A stretch of 64,000 nucleotides of DNA from Apium graveolens (taxonomy: Eukaryota > Streptophyta > Magnoliopsida > Apiales > Apiaceae), in contig NC_133653.1 of the NCBI RefSeq assembly GCF_009905375.1, forward strand, positions 54,847,751 to 54,911,750. Direction: 5' to 3'. A model generated the notes under the pieces. The model was not told the DNA's origin. It did no database searches and saw nothing but the letters and a program-made list of their open reading frames with translations. Below are positions 1-13,164 of this stretch, in pieces. Position numbers and translations under genes: made by a program. Position 1 is the first letter of the stretch. Every line of letters begins with the position of its first letter.

Positions 1-2445
1 CACATAGCACATAACACATCCCTTTCTCATAGCCTTTATATCTTTATATACTCAACAATCAACTTATACTTGCTTAACCTTAACTATTCTTCAAATCATA
101 CTATCATAACTCATACGAGTACACGATTTATTCACAACTAAATCTTTACGATCATAACTTTACCTTATAGTTCTTTAATATCAAACAACTTAATTCCCTT
201 TTTCTTTTACTCCTTAATTCGAACCACAACAACCATCCAACAAACAAATAAATCACATATCTCCTAGAATTTCACATGCAATCACTTAGCAAAGTAATGG
301 AACCAAATCAATCGTTTTTATACTTATATTCCATATGGCTATAAACACAAAAACACAACCAAGCGTACTCAATCTCAATTATTCATAATCAAACACAAAT
401 AAACCTCTTTTGGTAACATGCAAATTACAAGAGTCTCTTACGCAATTAAGCTTCATTCTTTTTAATCCAAAAACCGAATCATAATCACATTAAGAATTAA
501 AAATCAACACCTTCTTCAGTTATCAAAATTCGAACACAAGCATCATCTAATCATTGACATGCAACCAAGTTTTCCCTTTTAATTATCACTAGGAACTAAT
601 ATAATTAGCATGTAAACTCACAAAATCAACTTAATTATCTTTTTAACCATAAGACCCATTCGGGTTTTCAAGAAAACACACATGCAAAGATCAATCTTGA
701 CATGCAAAGTTTTAAATCACAATTTAAGGACCAAACAATGACATACATCACTAATTCTTCTTTTAAACCAACATGCAATCACATTCTCACTAATTAAGCT
801 TGGTTTACACTAAGAATCAAGTCACAATATCCGATTCCCTTTTTATTAGTACAAATGCCGAACCAAAAATTATCATGCAATAACAATTTCACTTCTTTTA
901 GACCATTAGCCATTCTACTAACAATCCATAATCACTTATTCAACAAAAATCAAATCCATAACTTCAAAGATCAAAACCATTCGGGGTTTTCAAGAATAAC
1001 ACATGTAATCAATCAAAAATAAGTATTTGGTGTAGTAGAGCTCAGTGATTACATCATCACTCACCACCGGTTCACCGGAGTTCATCACCGGTGGCGGTGG
1101 TTTCACGGTGGTGCCCTCATTCGAGGGTATCCAACCATAAAACCTATGATTCACTTAAAAAAATGCAGCAACACTACATGCAATATGATTTCATCATAAA
1201 AATCACATAAACAAGTATTGATCAAGCAAAACCCGGGTCTCGGCTCAAAACCGAACCTAAACACACACACGCACTTCGCATGCAAGCATAAACACATACA
1301 TGCACATAAATTGAAGCTCATGTATGGAACAAAGATGAAGATTCATGGAGGATTTCAAAGAATTAGAGAGAGAGAGAGAGAGAGACAATATACCGAGAGG
1401 AAAAAAAGAGAGAGAAGAGAGAGCTTCGAGAGTGAGAGAGAGAGATGAGAGAAAAATGAGAGAATGAGAGAATGAGAGAAAGTGGCCGGGTGGAAAAGAA
1501 AAGGAGGAGGAAATGAGTTTATATATGCTTAGAGGTCAGGGGTATTTTAGTAATTTACTAATCCCCCTTTTTATGTTTGATTTACCTTCTCTTTTTACTC
1601 AAATAAGATAGATATTGAATATTGGATATATCCCTCTCGGAAAGTCGAAAATTATTGTGAATGAAAATTTTAAGATGTAGATCTCGAAATTAGCTTTCCA
1701 ACCATTACTCATAATAAGATTTTGAGCGCACGGTTGATTTTATATGTTTTTTACAAGTTCGTACTAAATATAGCATTTTAGCACATAAAAATCAATTTAA
1801 AATACAACGATCACCAAATAAATCCTTCCATCATTTTTAGAAAGTCTCTAGGACTATTTTGAAGATAAAAGAACAAAATTTCATGCCTTTATCTTACTCA
1901 GATAATTTTATAAAAATGTGCGAAGGTTAAATAAACCTTATTTAAATCAAATAATTCCCTTAAATCCATAAAAATATCAACAGATCACGTAATCATGCAT
2001 ACAGACAAGCAAGCACACATACGAACACATCACAACTCATGTCTGATCATAAAAATTATCCTTCTTTAATATTATTCCTTTCTACGCGTACCGGGTCACG
2101 CTCAGCCTGACGGCCCGACGCTCAGCGTTTCAATTACGCTTTATAATATCATTATCGACCAACATGTCACTAGAAAGCAATACTTTACTCAAGCATTTCA
2201 TTTCACATAATAACACATTTTAAATACTTTAATCCCTTTTTAGGACGGGTTCCGTTCTACTTGACGGCCCGACAACACAGTTTATTCCTAAGCTGACTCT
2301 TTAAATTGGAATGCTTCTATTTACGCTCCTAGATACTAATATACAGTAAAGGCAATTAATCAACACTTAATCACATAATTATAATCACTCCACATAAATC
2401 ACAATTTATTCAATTAATTACGTCACAAAATTCTCCGTCATCACA
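1..2445 (-). mobile_element. G0: partial gypsy-like LTR, minus orientation
   Basis: AT-rich DNA with no convincing coding region. Its right edge is sharp: up to 2445 it is non-coding and ends in CA, and from 2447 a gypsy integrase frame begins in mid-domain. Read on the minus strand the block begins TGTGATGACG, the TG expected of an LTR start. It has a minus-strand TATA-like stretch near 1514-1528 followed by a pyrimidine-rich tract, as in an LTR promoter and leader. I infer an LTR inserted into G1; its other end is outside the window, so no duplication can be tested. It could also be unrelated intergenic DNA at a deletion junction. Confidence 0.4.
1364..1482. repeat. GA-rich simple repeat
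   Basis: A run of AG dinucleotides at about 1365-1384 is followed by imperfect GAGA and GAGAAT-type repeats to about 1482. A short plus-strand open frame over it (1218-1448) encodes an Arg/Glu-rich low-complexity peptide. I regard that frame as a by-product of the repeat and not a gene. Confidence 0.85.
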
Positions 2446-2446
2446 A

Positions 2447-3469
2447 CTACCGCGAATGAAATCCGGACATGACGCTATATGGGTTATAGTTGATCGCCTT
2501 ACGAAGTCGGCGCATTTTCTTCCAATTAATGAGAAGTCTTCATTGGACAGATTGGTCCATCTATATGTGCGTGAAATTGTATTAAGACATGGCGTAACTG
2601 TATCAATAGTTTCAAACAGAGATCCCCGATTTAACTCGAGATTCTGGAAGCAATTTCAAGCAAGTCTTGGCACGAAGTTAAACATGAGTACGGCGTATCA
2701 TCCGCAGACTGACGGTCAAAGCGAAAGGACAATTCAAACAATCAAAGACATGTTGCGCAATTGTGCAATTGATTTTACGGGAAGTTGGGACGACCACCTG
2801 CCATTGGTAGAATTCTTCTATAATAACAGCTATCACTCCAGTATTGGCATGCCACCATACGAAGATTTATACGGACGGAAATGCAGATCACCAACTAGTT
2901 GGGATGAAGTGGGAGAAGGAAAGATTCTAGGCCCAGAATTGGTACAATAATTGCATGAGATAGTCAAATTAATTCAGAAGAGGTTACTTGCTGCTCAAGA
3001 TAGGCAAAGAAGGTATGCGGATCCAACGCGTAAGGATGTCAGACTCCAAGTGGGTGAAGTCGTTTTGCTGAGAGTGTCACTGAGGAAAGGATTATCTAGA
3101 TTTGGTAAGAAAGGGAAGTTAGCGCCTAGATATATTGGTCCTTTTGAAATTTTGAGTCAAGTGGGGAAGGTGGCTTATGTGTTAGCCTTACCGCCTCAGT
3201 ATCAGCATGTGCATAATATGTTTCATGTGTCATTACTTAAGAAGTACAATCATGATGCCAACCATGTGATAGAATATGAACCTATAGAAATTTAGGCAGA
3301 CCTGTCATTTGTGGAGCAACCTGTCAAAATACTCGAATGGCAAGCAAAGAGTCTTAGAAATAAGTCGGTGAAGTTAGTAAAAGTACTTTGGAGGAACCCC
3401 AAGGTCGAAGAGTCAACTTGGGAGTTAGAGTCTGATATGCGTTACCGGTATCCTCATATGCTCTCTTAG
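2447..3469 (+). pseudogene. G1: Ty3/gypsy integrase, C-terminal part, broken
   Basis: The frame starts in mid-protein at L-P-R-M-K-S-G-H-D-A-I-W and runs through the integrase core (DRLTKSAHF, then YHPQTDGQSER), the C-terminal GPFEIL / FHVSLLKKY region and a final chromodomain-like stretch (VLWRNPKVEESTWE). It ends at about 3469. This is the 3' end of a gypsy pol, which inserts element cDNA into the genome. In-frame stops at 2948-2950 and 3293-3295 break it. The usual S-D-R-D motif reads S-N-R-D, so a catalytic aspartate appears to be lost. The 5' part of pol is replaced by G0. A polypurine tract and long 3' LTR follow directly, confirming the strand. Confidence 0.9.
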
Positions 3470-3490
3470 ATTCTGAGGACAGAATCCTTT

Positions 3491-3503
3491 AAGGGGGAGA
3501 GGA
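3491..3503 (+). other. G1 polypurine tract
   Basis: The purine run AAGGGGGAGAGGA lies directly before TGTTACGACC, the LTR start. It is the plus-strand priming site for reverse transcription. It sits about 20 bases after the end of pol, as expected. Confidence 0.85.
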
Positions 3504-6500
3504 TGTTACGACCGGCATTTTGTGTAATATTATTTGCGAACTCTGTATAATATTAGAGTCGATTATAAATATACTTATTGATTGTACATTTGTGTGAATG
3601 GAATTTACTGCATTATAAATTGGTTTATTTAAAATTTAAATTTCTCAAAGCGAAAATTTTATTAATTGCTTATATTTTTTATTTATAAAGAATATTCTTT
3701 ACCATGGAAAATTATCTTTTAAAAATTATTTCATTCTCAAATCACAAAATTAATTTCATAAAATTTCTAAAAATCCAAGTTATTTTATGGTACAATTTTT
3801 ATAATTTTTGAATGTTTATTTTATTTTATAAAAGTAAATCTTTGAAAATTATTTGTTTAGTAATTAGCGATTTGCATGAATACCCTTGCATGCAAATACC
3901 CACCAATTCAACTTGAAGGGATAAAAAGACAATTCCAACCCCACTAACTCTCATTTTGCTAGCCAAATTACCTCTTTGTCCTTACATGCAAATTTACCCA
4001 ACTTTTTCTAGAAGGTTACTCTTGTCAATTACTAATTCCACTCACATTTAGTCAAATCAAAAGCATAAAAACAAGCACAAGTATCATGATCACTTCATTT
4101 TCACTCCACCACTTCACCCTCCCCTTTTTCTCCTCCCTCCCCCTCTCGGCTCCTCCCTCTCGGCCTTCCCATAGCTGAAGCCCCACCCCCTATTTTTCTT
4201 CATTTTTCATTCAAGCATCTATCTTTCATTCAAGTAAATGTTACTTCATATATCTTGATCATTCATAATCCAAAAAGTTTAGGGTGAAAAACCTATGTTT
4301 TGACCTTGCATGGTGGTGTTTTGTTAAACTCAAAGTGAACACTTTTGATTCTTGTGAATCTAAGGTTTTTACCATGAGTTATATTATCATAGGGATGAGA
4401 ATGGCTAGACATGAGTGTGTTACACTTATGCAAATGTTGTTTTCACCCTAATCCATTCGGCCATGACTTGTTAGGAGCCGAATGGATGGTGTTTTGTTGC
4501 CTTGTTCAATTTTTGTGTGTTTTGTGATAATAGCATAATTTTGTAGTAAAAACTTGATAAAACCCTTTGCATGCTAAGTGATCATTTAGTTATAGTCTAT
4601 GTTAGGCTTGCATGTTGATTTTATGATAAAATTTATTATGGAAATCATATGATTTTGGCTTGTAAAATTCGAAGGCATGCATGCATGGAATCAACTCATG
4701 ATTTTCGAAAGTTCTTGATCATTTGGATTGATAATTGTTAATAGGCTTTAATTTCAGTTGAGTTAAGATATTGATTTTGGATTTTTTCTCCTTGATATGT
4801 GATTTTAATTCGAATATATATAAAGGATATAAGTTGTTATTTTCGAAAATTTGATGACTTGTAATTAGTGTAGTGTGTTAACTTTTATTTTTGCTATGTT
4901 GCACCTTAGGTAAGGATGATCTCCACTAAGCCAATATCGAGTGTAGGGGAGTTAGTTCAGTAGATATCCTTGTTTGAGGTTTGGTTTGGGTTTTTGGTTA
5001 ATGTTTGGTTGAGTTTGTCAAGTGAGAATCATGGTGAAAGGAGAGCATTAGATTCTGCAGAAAATCAGTTTGGTACCATGAGATTTAGAGTGAGATTTGA
5101 GCTTGTCATTGTTGTGCACTTTGTGGCCCAAGTCACCAGTAACTAGCACTAGGAGTATACATTAGGTTTTAGGTGTTTGTTAGAGGTTTGTAAGTCGTTT
5201 GGTTAGGTGCACGAGTGGAAACACAAAATCTGTCCAGCAGGGGACAGTTTTGTTACAACTTAGAAATGGGAAGTTTTGACCATGTCATAGGTAGGCCCTC
5301 ATTAGGCCCTGTTGGTCCATAGTTAGAGGGAGTGTCAGAGGAGTTTTTCCAGTCATAGTTCATAGGATTTGAATTAGAATCATGTGTCATTAGTTAGTTC
5401 AAATCAGAACCCTCATCTTCCCAGAAAAAAGGGGAAATGTGGACTTTAAGCTTAGGCCTAGGGAGGCCCAAGCTAGGCCTTTGAGCCACAACAAGTTTGG
5501 GAGTTGACTTATGATCAGAAGAGTCTAGTGTAGAAGTTTTAGAGGTAAACTTAAAGTGTAAGAGTGTCATAAGCACCCAAGAAACCATAAATGGCATCCT
5601 GAAATTTACTATAATGAGCACATTCACTTATCACATAGTTTTAGAATACTTATGAGTGAAGATTTGGTTGACCACCAGATTTGAAAGAAATCTTAAATCC
5701 AATAGAGTGAAAGGCCCAAGTCAGGGTCAATAGGAATTGGATGGTTTAGTAAAGGCACTTCGAGTTAGGAGGCCAAAATTTGGAGTTTTGTCTAGTTTAG
5801 CGACCAAGAGACTTAGGTAAGTGGAGTGAGATCATCCAAGCTTAGTGATCCAATATAGTATGTGTTATAGTATTTTGTAATTAAATATGGTATGTGAGCA
5901 TAAGTGGCTCTGTGTATTAATATACTTATAAGGTGTTTGTAAATATGTGTGTATATAGGCCTAAGTGCCATTATGTTTAATTTCGGTTTGCAAATAGGTT
6001 GAGTTGGTGAGAACATATTATAATGAGGTTATTATTATTTTTGTAGGATCTCGAGATGAGGGTAAACTTGCCAATAAAGTCGAGTAAAGCTTCCAGTTGC
6101 TCCTACCTGCCAGTCAAGTCAAGCCTTTCTCAAGGCAAGTGATTCAACCTATCTTTTTGTTTACACTGCAAGTGTGCGATAACTAGTTCTTATATATGAT
6201 GCGAGTATTCTAATTCACATTGATATACATGAACCAAGTGGTTTCAAATCTATCTTTGTATTATATGAAAATGACATGAACCCTCTAGTATTTATTGCAA
6301 GTAGTTAAACTTTACTTGAAGATTGTTATGCAAGTAAATCGAAAGTCTTGTCGTGCTAGTATACCAAAGTAACTATGATGTTGAACCATGTGCAAGTTAT
6401 ACCCAGTAACCTTGTCTTGATACCTAAAAGTCAGTTGTTCCTTAACGATTGTTCATAATTATTTGATAACCCTATCCTTACCCTAAAGCATGATACCACG

Positions 6501-7501
6501 TCGTACCTTGAGCTGATGCTCACTTTCTCTATATTTTAATACCTAAATCTTATCTGGAACCATTAATGATCACTTTCTTTATATTTTAATACCTATGTCT
6601 TATCTGGAAACATTACCTTGGACCTAGTTTGACTTTGTTCCTTCATACTATCCGATATCCTTGCTAAATCTCCTTGTCAAAATCCTTGTATATAGAAACC
6701 TTGCAATTCCCTTGATAAAGTATAGTCTAGTTGATCATGGCCTTAAAATTTAGTGGACCTATTCCATGTGCTACAAAGTTGATCTAGAACCCTTGATAAA
6801 GATGCTCACTGTTTAAGAAATTAACCGTCACTTGGCATCAGTTTTTAATAAAATAAAAAGTTAGAATTTAATTTTCAGTCCCAAAGGGGGACAAATAATT
6901 TTCTTTAGATAGTGGATCTGGACTAAGACGCAAGTCCTTTCCGCTCTTAATTTGTAGGCTTAAAAGTTGCCTAGGGATCCCATTAATGTTCTAGAACCCA
7001 GTGAGGTTCGGGATTACTTCGTGGCCGATCACCGGCTGTAATCCGTAGCGTCATAAAATGGTTTTTGATAAAGAAATGATTTTGAATGGTTTTGTTACAA
7101 ATAAATGATGCCATCACCCAAAAGTTTATTTCTTGTTATTATTAGCTCTTCCTTCACGTTGTTAATTCCTTTATGTTGATTTATGTATTGTTTTGTATAG
7201 CACTTGTTGAGCATTTGGCTCACTACTTGCTTTCATCTTGATATTACATCTAGCATATATGGTTAGATTCAAGCAGACAGCGTGTAAGACTTGTGATACC
7301 GATGCGTATGTTCGAGCTCAGGTAGATTAAGTGATCGTTTTGTGTGAGGACTCGATATTAAAAAATCATGTTATAATAGTTAATAGTGTTGGGTTGTTCC
7401 AAACCCTAAACTGTAAGATCTTGGATTCAGATGTATTTACTTTCTTTTGTTAGTTATTGTAATAATTTGTATTATATATATTGTTAAGTCGGGGTGTGAC
7501 A
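3504..7501 (+). mobile_element. G1: 3' LTR of a gypsy element, about 4.0 kb
   Basis: It begins TGTTACGACC after the polypurine tract and ends GGGGTGTGACA, giving TGT...ACA termini. Its length (3998 bp) is large, as in some chromovirus (Tekay-type) elements. It is AT-rich and non-coding; the short open frames inside (for example 5394-5627 and 5813-6016, minus) show no family resemblance. Directly after 7501 comes sequence matching the middle of the C1 LTR, so G1 inserted into the C1 3' LTR. The 5' LTR is outside the window, so the target duplication cannot be checked. Confidence 0.8.
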
Positions 7502-8262
7502 TATATTATAGATCAAACTCGAGGCATGTAATGTGTCATCCTCTGTTAATGTTTAATCCTTGTTTCCTGGATCAATAATTAACCTAATAAACAAATCAGT
7601 ATTTGAGCATGGCCATGCAATTTATAGTCTTACTCAATCAATAGGCCAATAATATCACTCCTTTAATATAGGAGGCCTAAATCCCATCTAGATCATTCAT
7701 ATTTCTCATACAATTCATAATATACCCAATGTCTACTTTTATTATTACCCGGTCAAGGATAACTTTCAGTAGTATCAAAGTATATTAATTCTCGTATAGA
7801 AATATAATGATTTCAGGTCTAAGGACCGGTACACCATTATCACTGTGAGATTAACTTATGACACTATAAACATGTAGTATCTCACAACGGGTCAATCCAG
7901 CACCATGTATCTAATACATGTGCCTGTGTTTTGACTTTAGTATTACCATACCTATGATCAATGAGATGTGATCATCAGTCAAGAAACACAATAGTCTCAA
8001 TGTATTTATTATCATCCCTTAACAATAATACTTGACTAGGGACCTTTAGGAATATCAATACTATTCTCATAATCTCTTCTAAGTCACATACTTATAGATA
8101 TAGATTTACATATCATATTCAATGGACATTTATTAATCTAACATTTTATCGCATAAAATAAAGATATAATAATAAAGAATAATCCATAGAATCATAATTA
8201 ATAATCCAAATGTCTCATAACATAAACATATTAATGTTGTCTCTAGGGCACACACACTAAAA
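7502..8262 (-). mobile_element. C1: 3' LTR, first half only
   Basis: From about 7506 to 8262 this matches 20976-21741 closely in the same orientation (shared landmarks include the GAGGCATG.. and CACAACGGGTCAATCCAGC segments). Only the 5' half of the 1.5 kb LTR is present, because G1 interrupts it at 7501. A minus-strand GTGGGAGATT polypurine-like tract lies at about 8264-8272, next to the LTR start. The terminal TG visible in the right copy is mutated here. Confidence 0.85.
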
Positions 8263-8388
8263 ATCTCCCACGTGCACTAGAGCCAATCACCCATGTATCT
8301 AATACCCATGGAACTAGTATGACCTTCATGCTTTTACTGTGACAAAGTCTTAGTCAGTGGGTCTGCAACATTATCATCAGTATGCACT

Positions 8389-10134
8389 TTATATATATAT
8401 ATGTATATCTCCTCTTTCATTAATCTCTTGAAGAAGGTGATATCTCCTTAGTATATGCTTTGCCCGGGAATGTGACCTTGGTTCTTTAGCCTGCAGAATG
8501 GCTCCATTATTATCACAGTAAAGATCAATTGGATATGTGATGGATGGAACCACACTAAGTCCCGTTATGAATTTCTGTATCCAAACAGCCTCCTTGGCTG
8601 CTTCACTGGTAGTAATATACTCAGCTTCCATTGTAGAATCAGCTATTGTCTCTTGCTTTGAACTCTTCCAGATTACAGCACCTCCATTAAGGAAAAACAC
8701 AAAACCTGAATGAGATCTCGAATCGTCTCTGTCTGTTTGCAATCTAGCATCAGAGTAACCCTTTATAACCAGCTTCCCATCTCCTTCATACACCAAGAAT
8801 GCATCTTTAGTCCTCTTTAAGTACTTAAGAATATTCTTGACAGTTGTCCAGTGACCCTCACCTGGATTAGACTGGTATCTGCTCGACATGCTCAAGGCTA
8901 CGAAATATTAGGATGAGTACATATCATCACATACATTATAGATCCAATTGCCGAAGCATATGGAACTTTTCTCATACAGCCCTTATCATCTAATGATTTA
9001 GAACAGTTATCTTTTGCGATCAATATCCCATGAGACATTGGGATATATCCTTTTTTGCCTCTTGCATCCCAAAACGATGCAATACTTTATCAATGTATGT
9101 ACTTTGACTTGGGCCAATTAATTTCCTTGATCTATCTATATAGATCTTGATCCCTAATATATAGGTATCATCGCCTAAGTCCTTCATCGAGAAACTATTT
9201 CCTAACCAAGTCTTAATAGCCTGTAGAGAAGATATGTCATTCCCTATTAGTAATATGTCATCTACATATAGTACTAGGAATGCCACATGGCTCCCACTAA
9301 CCTTCTTGTAAACACATGGTTCATCTTCGTTTTAAATAAAGCCAAATTCTATGATTGTTTCATCAAAACAACGATTCCATCTCCTTGAGGCTTGCTTCAA
9401 TCCATAAATAGATCGAAGAAACTTATAGACCATCTTAGCCAACTTGGGATCGACAAAACCCTCAGGTTTAATCATGTATACATCCTCTTCAAGGCTTCCA
9501 TTTAAGAAAGCGGTTTTGACATCCATTTGTCAAATCTCATAGTCGTAGTAAGCAGCTATTGCTAGTAAAATCCTGATGGACTTGAACATAGAAACTGATG
9601 AAAAAGTCTCATCATATTCTATACCATGAATTTTTTTGAAACCTGTTGCCACTAATCGTGCTTTATAGGTTTGTACTTTACCATCCATGTCAGTTTTCTT
9701 CTTGAAAACCCACTTGCACCTTATAGGGTTTACCCCTTCAGGTGGATCAACTAAAGTCCATACTTTATTTTGATACATGGATTCCATTTCGAATTTCATG
9801 GCCTCTAGCCATCTCTCGGAGTCTGGACTGTTCATAGCTTATTGGTAGGTAAGAGTCTCATCATTGTCTATGAGAATTAAATCATCATCTTGAGTCAAGA
9901 CAAATCTATAATATCTCTCTGGCTCATAACGAGCCCTACTAGATCTACGAATGAACTGTGTTTCTGGAGAAGGAACATCTTGATGTACTTCCTGCCCACT
10001 TTCCAACTCTGGTTCAATGTTATTTTGTACAACTCGATCTTCATCGAGATCTATAGTTCTCCCACTTATTTTCTTGGAAAGTAACTCTCTTTCAAAAAAT
10101 ACAGCGTTTGAGCCACAAACACTTTATTCTCGGT
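8389..10134 (-). pseudogene. C1: copia reverse transcriptase and RNase H, decayed
   Basis: Copia pol 3' half read right to left. From 10134 to 9836 is the integrase-RT linker (ending ..RYEPERYYRF..). Then comes the RT: KWVFKKKTDMDG, KARLVATGFKK, MDVKTAFLNGSLEEDVYM, IYGLKQASRRWN and YVDDILLIGND (catalytic Asp pair present). RNase H is at 8389-8895 ([43 protein letters not shown]). Stops or shifts lie at 9836-9838, at 9530-9532 (TGA where the family has Trp), near 9329-9331, and at 8896-9020, so no product is possible. Residue patterns fit the Angela/BARE group. The fragment is cut off at 10134 by C2; the rest of C1 resumes at 16281. Confidence 0.92.
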
Positions 10135-10601
10135 AGAAACAGAAGCAGCAGACATTCATTTCATCCGGAACACAAGTCAACAAAACCAAGAACACAGCAA
10201 AAAGAAAAGAAGCAGAAGCAATATTTCATTTTCTCTGCTAATTCAAGATCATTAATTTCTAGTTTGTAAAGTTAAATCCAAACCACTAGAAATCTTTATC
10301 TTGTTCTTGTGTAACTATCTAGCGGATCAAAATCCCTAGAACTTAATCTCAAATTGCGTTTAGCATTTGAATCTTTTTATTACAAAAATAGAAAAAGTTC
10401 ATGTCGAATTTATTCTAGATTTGTGATAATTAATTTGAGATTAATTCCTTGTAATCGATACAGTTGTTGTAACACCTTTCAAGTTTAATAATATTCTTAT
10501 TTAACTTGAATTTTGTTTCACATTTTTATTCCGCATTTAATTCGATTATTCGGTACTGTTTGTATTCAACCCCCCTTCTACAAACACATTGGGACCTAAC
10601 A
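10135..10601 (+). mobile_element. C2: 5' LTR, 3' part only
   Basis: Nearly identical to 15813-16280, ending ACCTAACA. It lacks the first ~850 bp of the LTR seen at the other end, including the whole upstream promoter region, so this copy cannot drive normal transcription. The left edge joins C1 pol directly. Confidence 0.9.
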
Positions 10602-10616
10602 ATTGGTATCAGAGCC
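10602..10616 (+). other. C2 primer-binding site (initiator Met tRNA type)
   Basis: ATTGGTATCAGAGCC directly follows the LTR end. TGGTATCAGAGC is complementary to the 3' end of plant initiator Met tRNA, the usual copia primer. A short leader of about 80 nt separates it from gag. Confidence 0.93.
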
Positions 10617-10698
10617 TTCTGATTAACGAACAAATCAAGATCCTAGACTTTTGTGATTTTTTCAACTCCTTGAATTTTTATTTATTCAAAAATTCATA

Positions 10699-11568
10699 AT
10701 GACTTCACAAAAAGTTGGAACCGTTAAAATTCCACTATTTGATAAAGAAAATTGTATCATGTGGAAGAAGAAGATGCTCTTGTTTTTACAAGTGGCAAAT
10801 CCCAAATATCTGAACTTGTTAAAGAAGGGTCTAAAAACTCTGATGGTTATTGAATCAGAGGTGATAGTAGATGATGTTGTAATTACCAAAGCTAGAACCT
10901 ATGTAAAAGAGCCTGAAGATTTTACTCCTGCTGAAAAGGAAGAAGCCTCCTTGGATGCCAGCCTTCAATTAATATTAATTGATTCCCTTGATCCCTTGAT
11001 GAACAGACATGTGATGAACTGTAAAAATTCCAAACACATGTGGGAAACTATTGAGGTGATTAATGAAGGCACAGAGGAAGTTAGGGAGAACAAGTTGAAG
11101 ATCCTAACCTCTGAGTATGAACACTTTAAATCCAATCCAGGAGAAGGAATTACTGAAGTGTTTGAGAGGTACAATGCGTTGATCAACAACCTGAACATAA
11201 ATGGAAAATATTATTCAATCAGGGAGGTCAACAAAAATTCCTTTTAACACTGCCAACTCATCTTGAACATAGAATCACTGCCATTAGAGAAGCTAGAGAT
11301 CTGAGTGAGATTTCTTTAGATAGACTCTATGGTGTGTTAAAAACCTATGAGTTGGAGCAGATTCAGCAGAAGGAAGTCTACGGGAAAGATAGAATGATCA
11401 GCACATCTACTGCTCTTGTAGCTGAAGGTCAACAACAACAACAATCTCAACAGTCGGAGAGAATGGTACAGTTTTCCAAGGCTGAGGAAAATGTGTTAGT
11501 AGCATAATATGATCCTCCTACTACGAATCAATCCAGTGATGATTTTTATTCCTTGGAAGAGCTGGAGT
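10699..11568 (+). pseudogene. C2: copia gag, N-terminal and central part
   Basis: Starts MTSQKVGTVKIPLFDKENC and shows the UBN2-type copia gag core (WKKKMLLFL, LLKKGLKTL, MWETIEVINEGTEEVRENK, then SEYEHFKSNPGEGITEVFERYNALINNL). Gag forms the virus-like particle that packages element RNA in the cytoplasm. The frame breaks near 11220-11245 by a small indel, continues in another frame (LLTLPTHLEHR.., then ISLDRLYGVLKTYELEQ) and has further stops at 11506-11508 and 11566-11568. The ATG chosen is the first after the primer site and matches the family start. Confidence 0.9.
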
Positions 11569-11570
11569 AA

Positions 11571-12956
11571 TTGGAAGATGAGTCAATGGCCCAAATTGTC
11601 AAGAGATTCTCCAATGTCAGATTCAAGAGAAATCCCAAGTTCAAGTACAAGTCCAACTACAACAAATTCCAGAAAGGTGGATCTTCATCCTCTAACACCA
11701 GCAGTGGTGGATACAAAACAGGGATGGTTGATCGAAGCACCATTAGATGCTATAATTGCAATGAGTTGGGACATTTTGCCACAGAATGTAGGAAGCCAAA
11801 GCAAGTAAGGAAGAACTCTTATGATTCAAATCAGAAGAGTAACTCTGAAAGGGCTTATCTGGTAAAGGGAAGAAGCTGGGATGATACTGATAGTGAAGAT
11901 GAAGAAGAAGGGAATCTTGCTCTTATGGCTATTGATGGAAAAGCTTCATCGTCAAGAAAATTGGTAAAATATACTGATGCTGAATTAGTTTATCATCTAG
12001 GAGGTAACTTAGATTGTGCTCGTCGTGATAATGAACTGTTAAGTTTACAGATCAAAGACCTTGAGAAAGAGGTCAATGAATTAAGACTTGTGCACATTAA
12101 TCAAGACAATTTAAAAGAACAAGTACCTTTTCTAGAGAATAGAGTTGACTATTATAGAAAACTCGAAACTATTCTCAAAGACAAGATCACCGGTCTTGAG
12201 ACTAAGGTTAGAGCCTACTTCAATTCTTGTTCGAAGGCTAAAGAGTTCTACAGTAAGCAAGCTGTTAATCAAACATCTGGAATAGGTTATGATTACAATG
12301 TTGCTATTGGAGAATTAGGCATAAACTCCCCTCCTCATGTATGTGCTAAAGGTAGGGAAGTACCTCATGTGCTTAAGGGTGTTGATGAACCCCTCTATAA
12401 AGCATCAATTGCTGAACCATTTGATGCGACCTCTTCTGTTATTCAAGAAAAAATACATGCTGAAGATCATGCTAATGAGAAGGTTGTTTCCGTGTCAAGT
12501 GTGTCGAAAGTTCCAGTCAAAGTTGTGAAAGCAACTGAGACTAACTCAGACACACATGAGTTGGATAACAAAAATTCCATGTCTACCATGCATAAATTGC
12601 CTGTTGTTAATCACTCTCATAAAGCATGTGGTGTTGCTAATTGTATGTCTTGTGTTTTTAATTTGATGTATGCTTATTTTAATGGTAAGCATGTTTCTAG
12701 TGATAAGACTACTCCTCGTCAGTATGTGAATAACAAGAAGCATGATAGGTCTAAGACTGCTAGTCCTTCTAAGGCTAGAAAGGAGACATTTGTGCCTAAA
12801 CCTAAACAGAAATTTGTTAAGGCTGTTTATAAGGTCAAATGTTCAGTCATTGAGAAAGTTGAGACCATTAAAGTTAAAAATATTGTTTTGCCTGACAAAG
12901 GACAATTCTACAAGTATGCCGGGCCCAACCAAGTTTGGGTTCCGAAGAAGGTCTAA
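11571..12956 (+). pseudogene. C2: gag C-terminal region with zinc knuckle and coiled coil
   Basis: A 461-codon open stretch continuing gag. It contains a basic segment, one intact CX2CX4HX4C zinc knuckle (CYNCNELGHFATEC, about residue 62), an acidic patch (DDTDSEDEEEGN), then a heptad-rich coiled coil at about residues 150-215 (LSLQIKDLEKEVNELR.., LENRVDYYRKLETILKDKI). A Lys-rich tail ends KYAGPNQVWVPKKV. The knuckle binds RNA. The long coiled-coil insert between knuckle and protease is also seen, decayed, in C3 (about 51700-52450), which supports common ancestry. It is open only because of where the stops fall: the first ATG at 11571 is not a natural start. Confidence 0.85.
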
Positions 12957-13164
12957 TCCATTTGTAGTGCAGGGCATTAAACAGGTGGAACCGGTAGTAT
13001 GGATTCTTGACAGTGGATCATCAAGACATATGACCGGAGATAGAGCCCTGCTATCAATTATGGTTGAGAAAGCTGGCCCCCTGGTTACCTTTGGAGATAA
13101 CAGCAAAGGTTTATCTGAGGGATATGGTTGTTTGTAAGCTGGTAATGTTATCATTGAACTCAAA
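12957..13164 (+). pseudogene. C2: copia protease fragment
   Basis: Shifted one frame from the gag tail, this encodes VVWILDSGSSRHMTGD followed by LLSIMVEKAGPLVTFGDNSKG, the retropepsin active-site region with intact D-S-G. It stops at 13135-13137, and homology ends near 13165. Integrase, RT and RNase H, which should follow, are missing, so the coding part of C2 ends here. Confidence 0.88.

Noticed and set aside
1218..1448. 76-codon open frame rich in Arg and Glu
   Set aside because: Encoded by the GA microsatellite; no domain, no neighbours, low complexity.
12843..13163. Minus-strand 106-codon open frame over the C2 gag-protease junction
   Set aside because: Antisense shadow of the gag tail and protease, whose motifs are clear on the plus strand.
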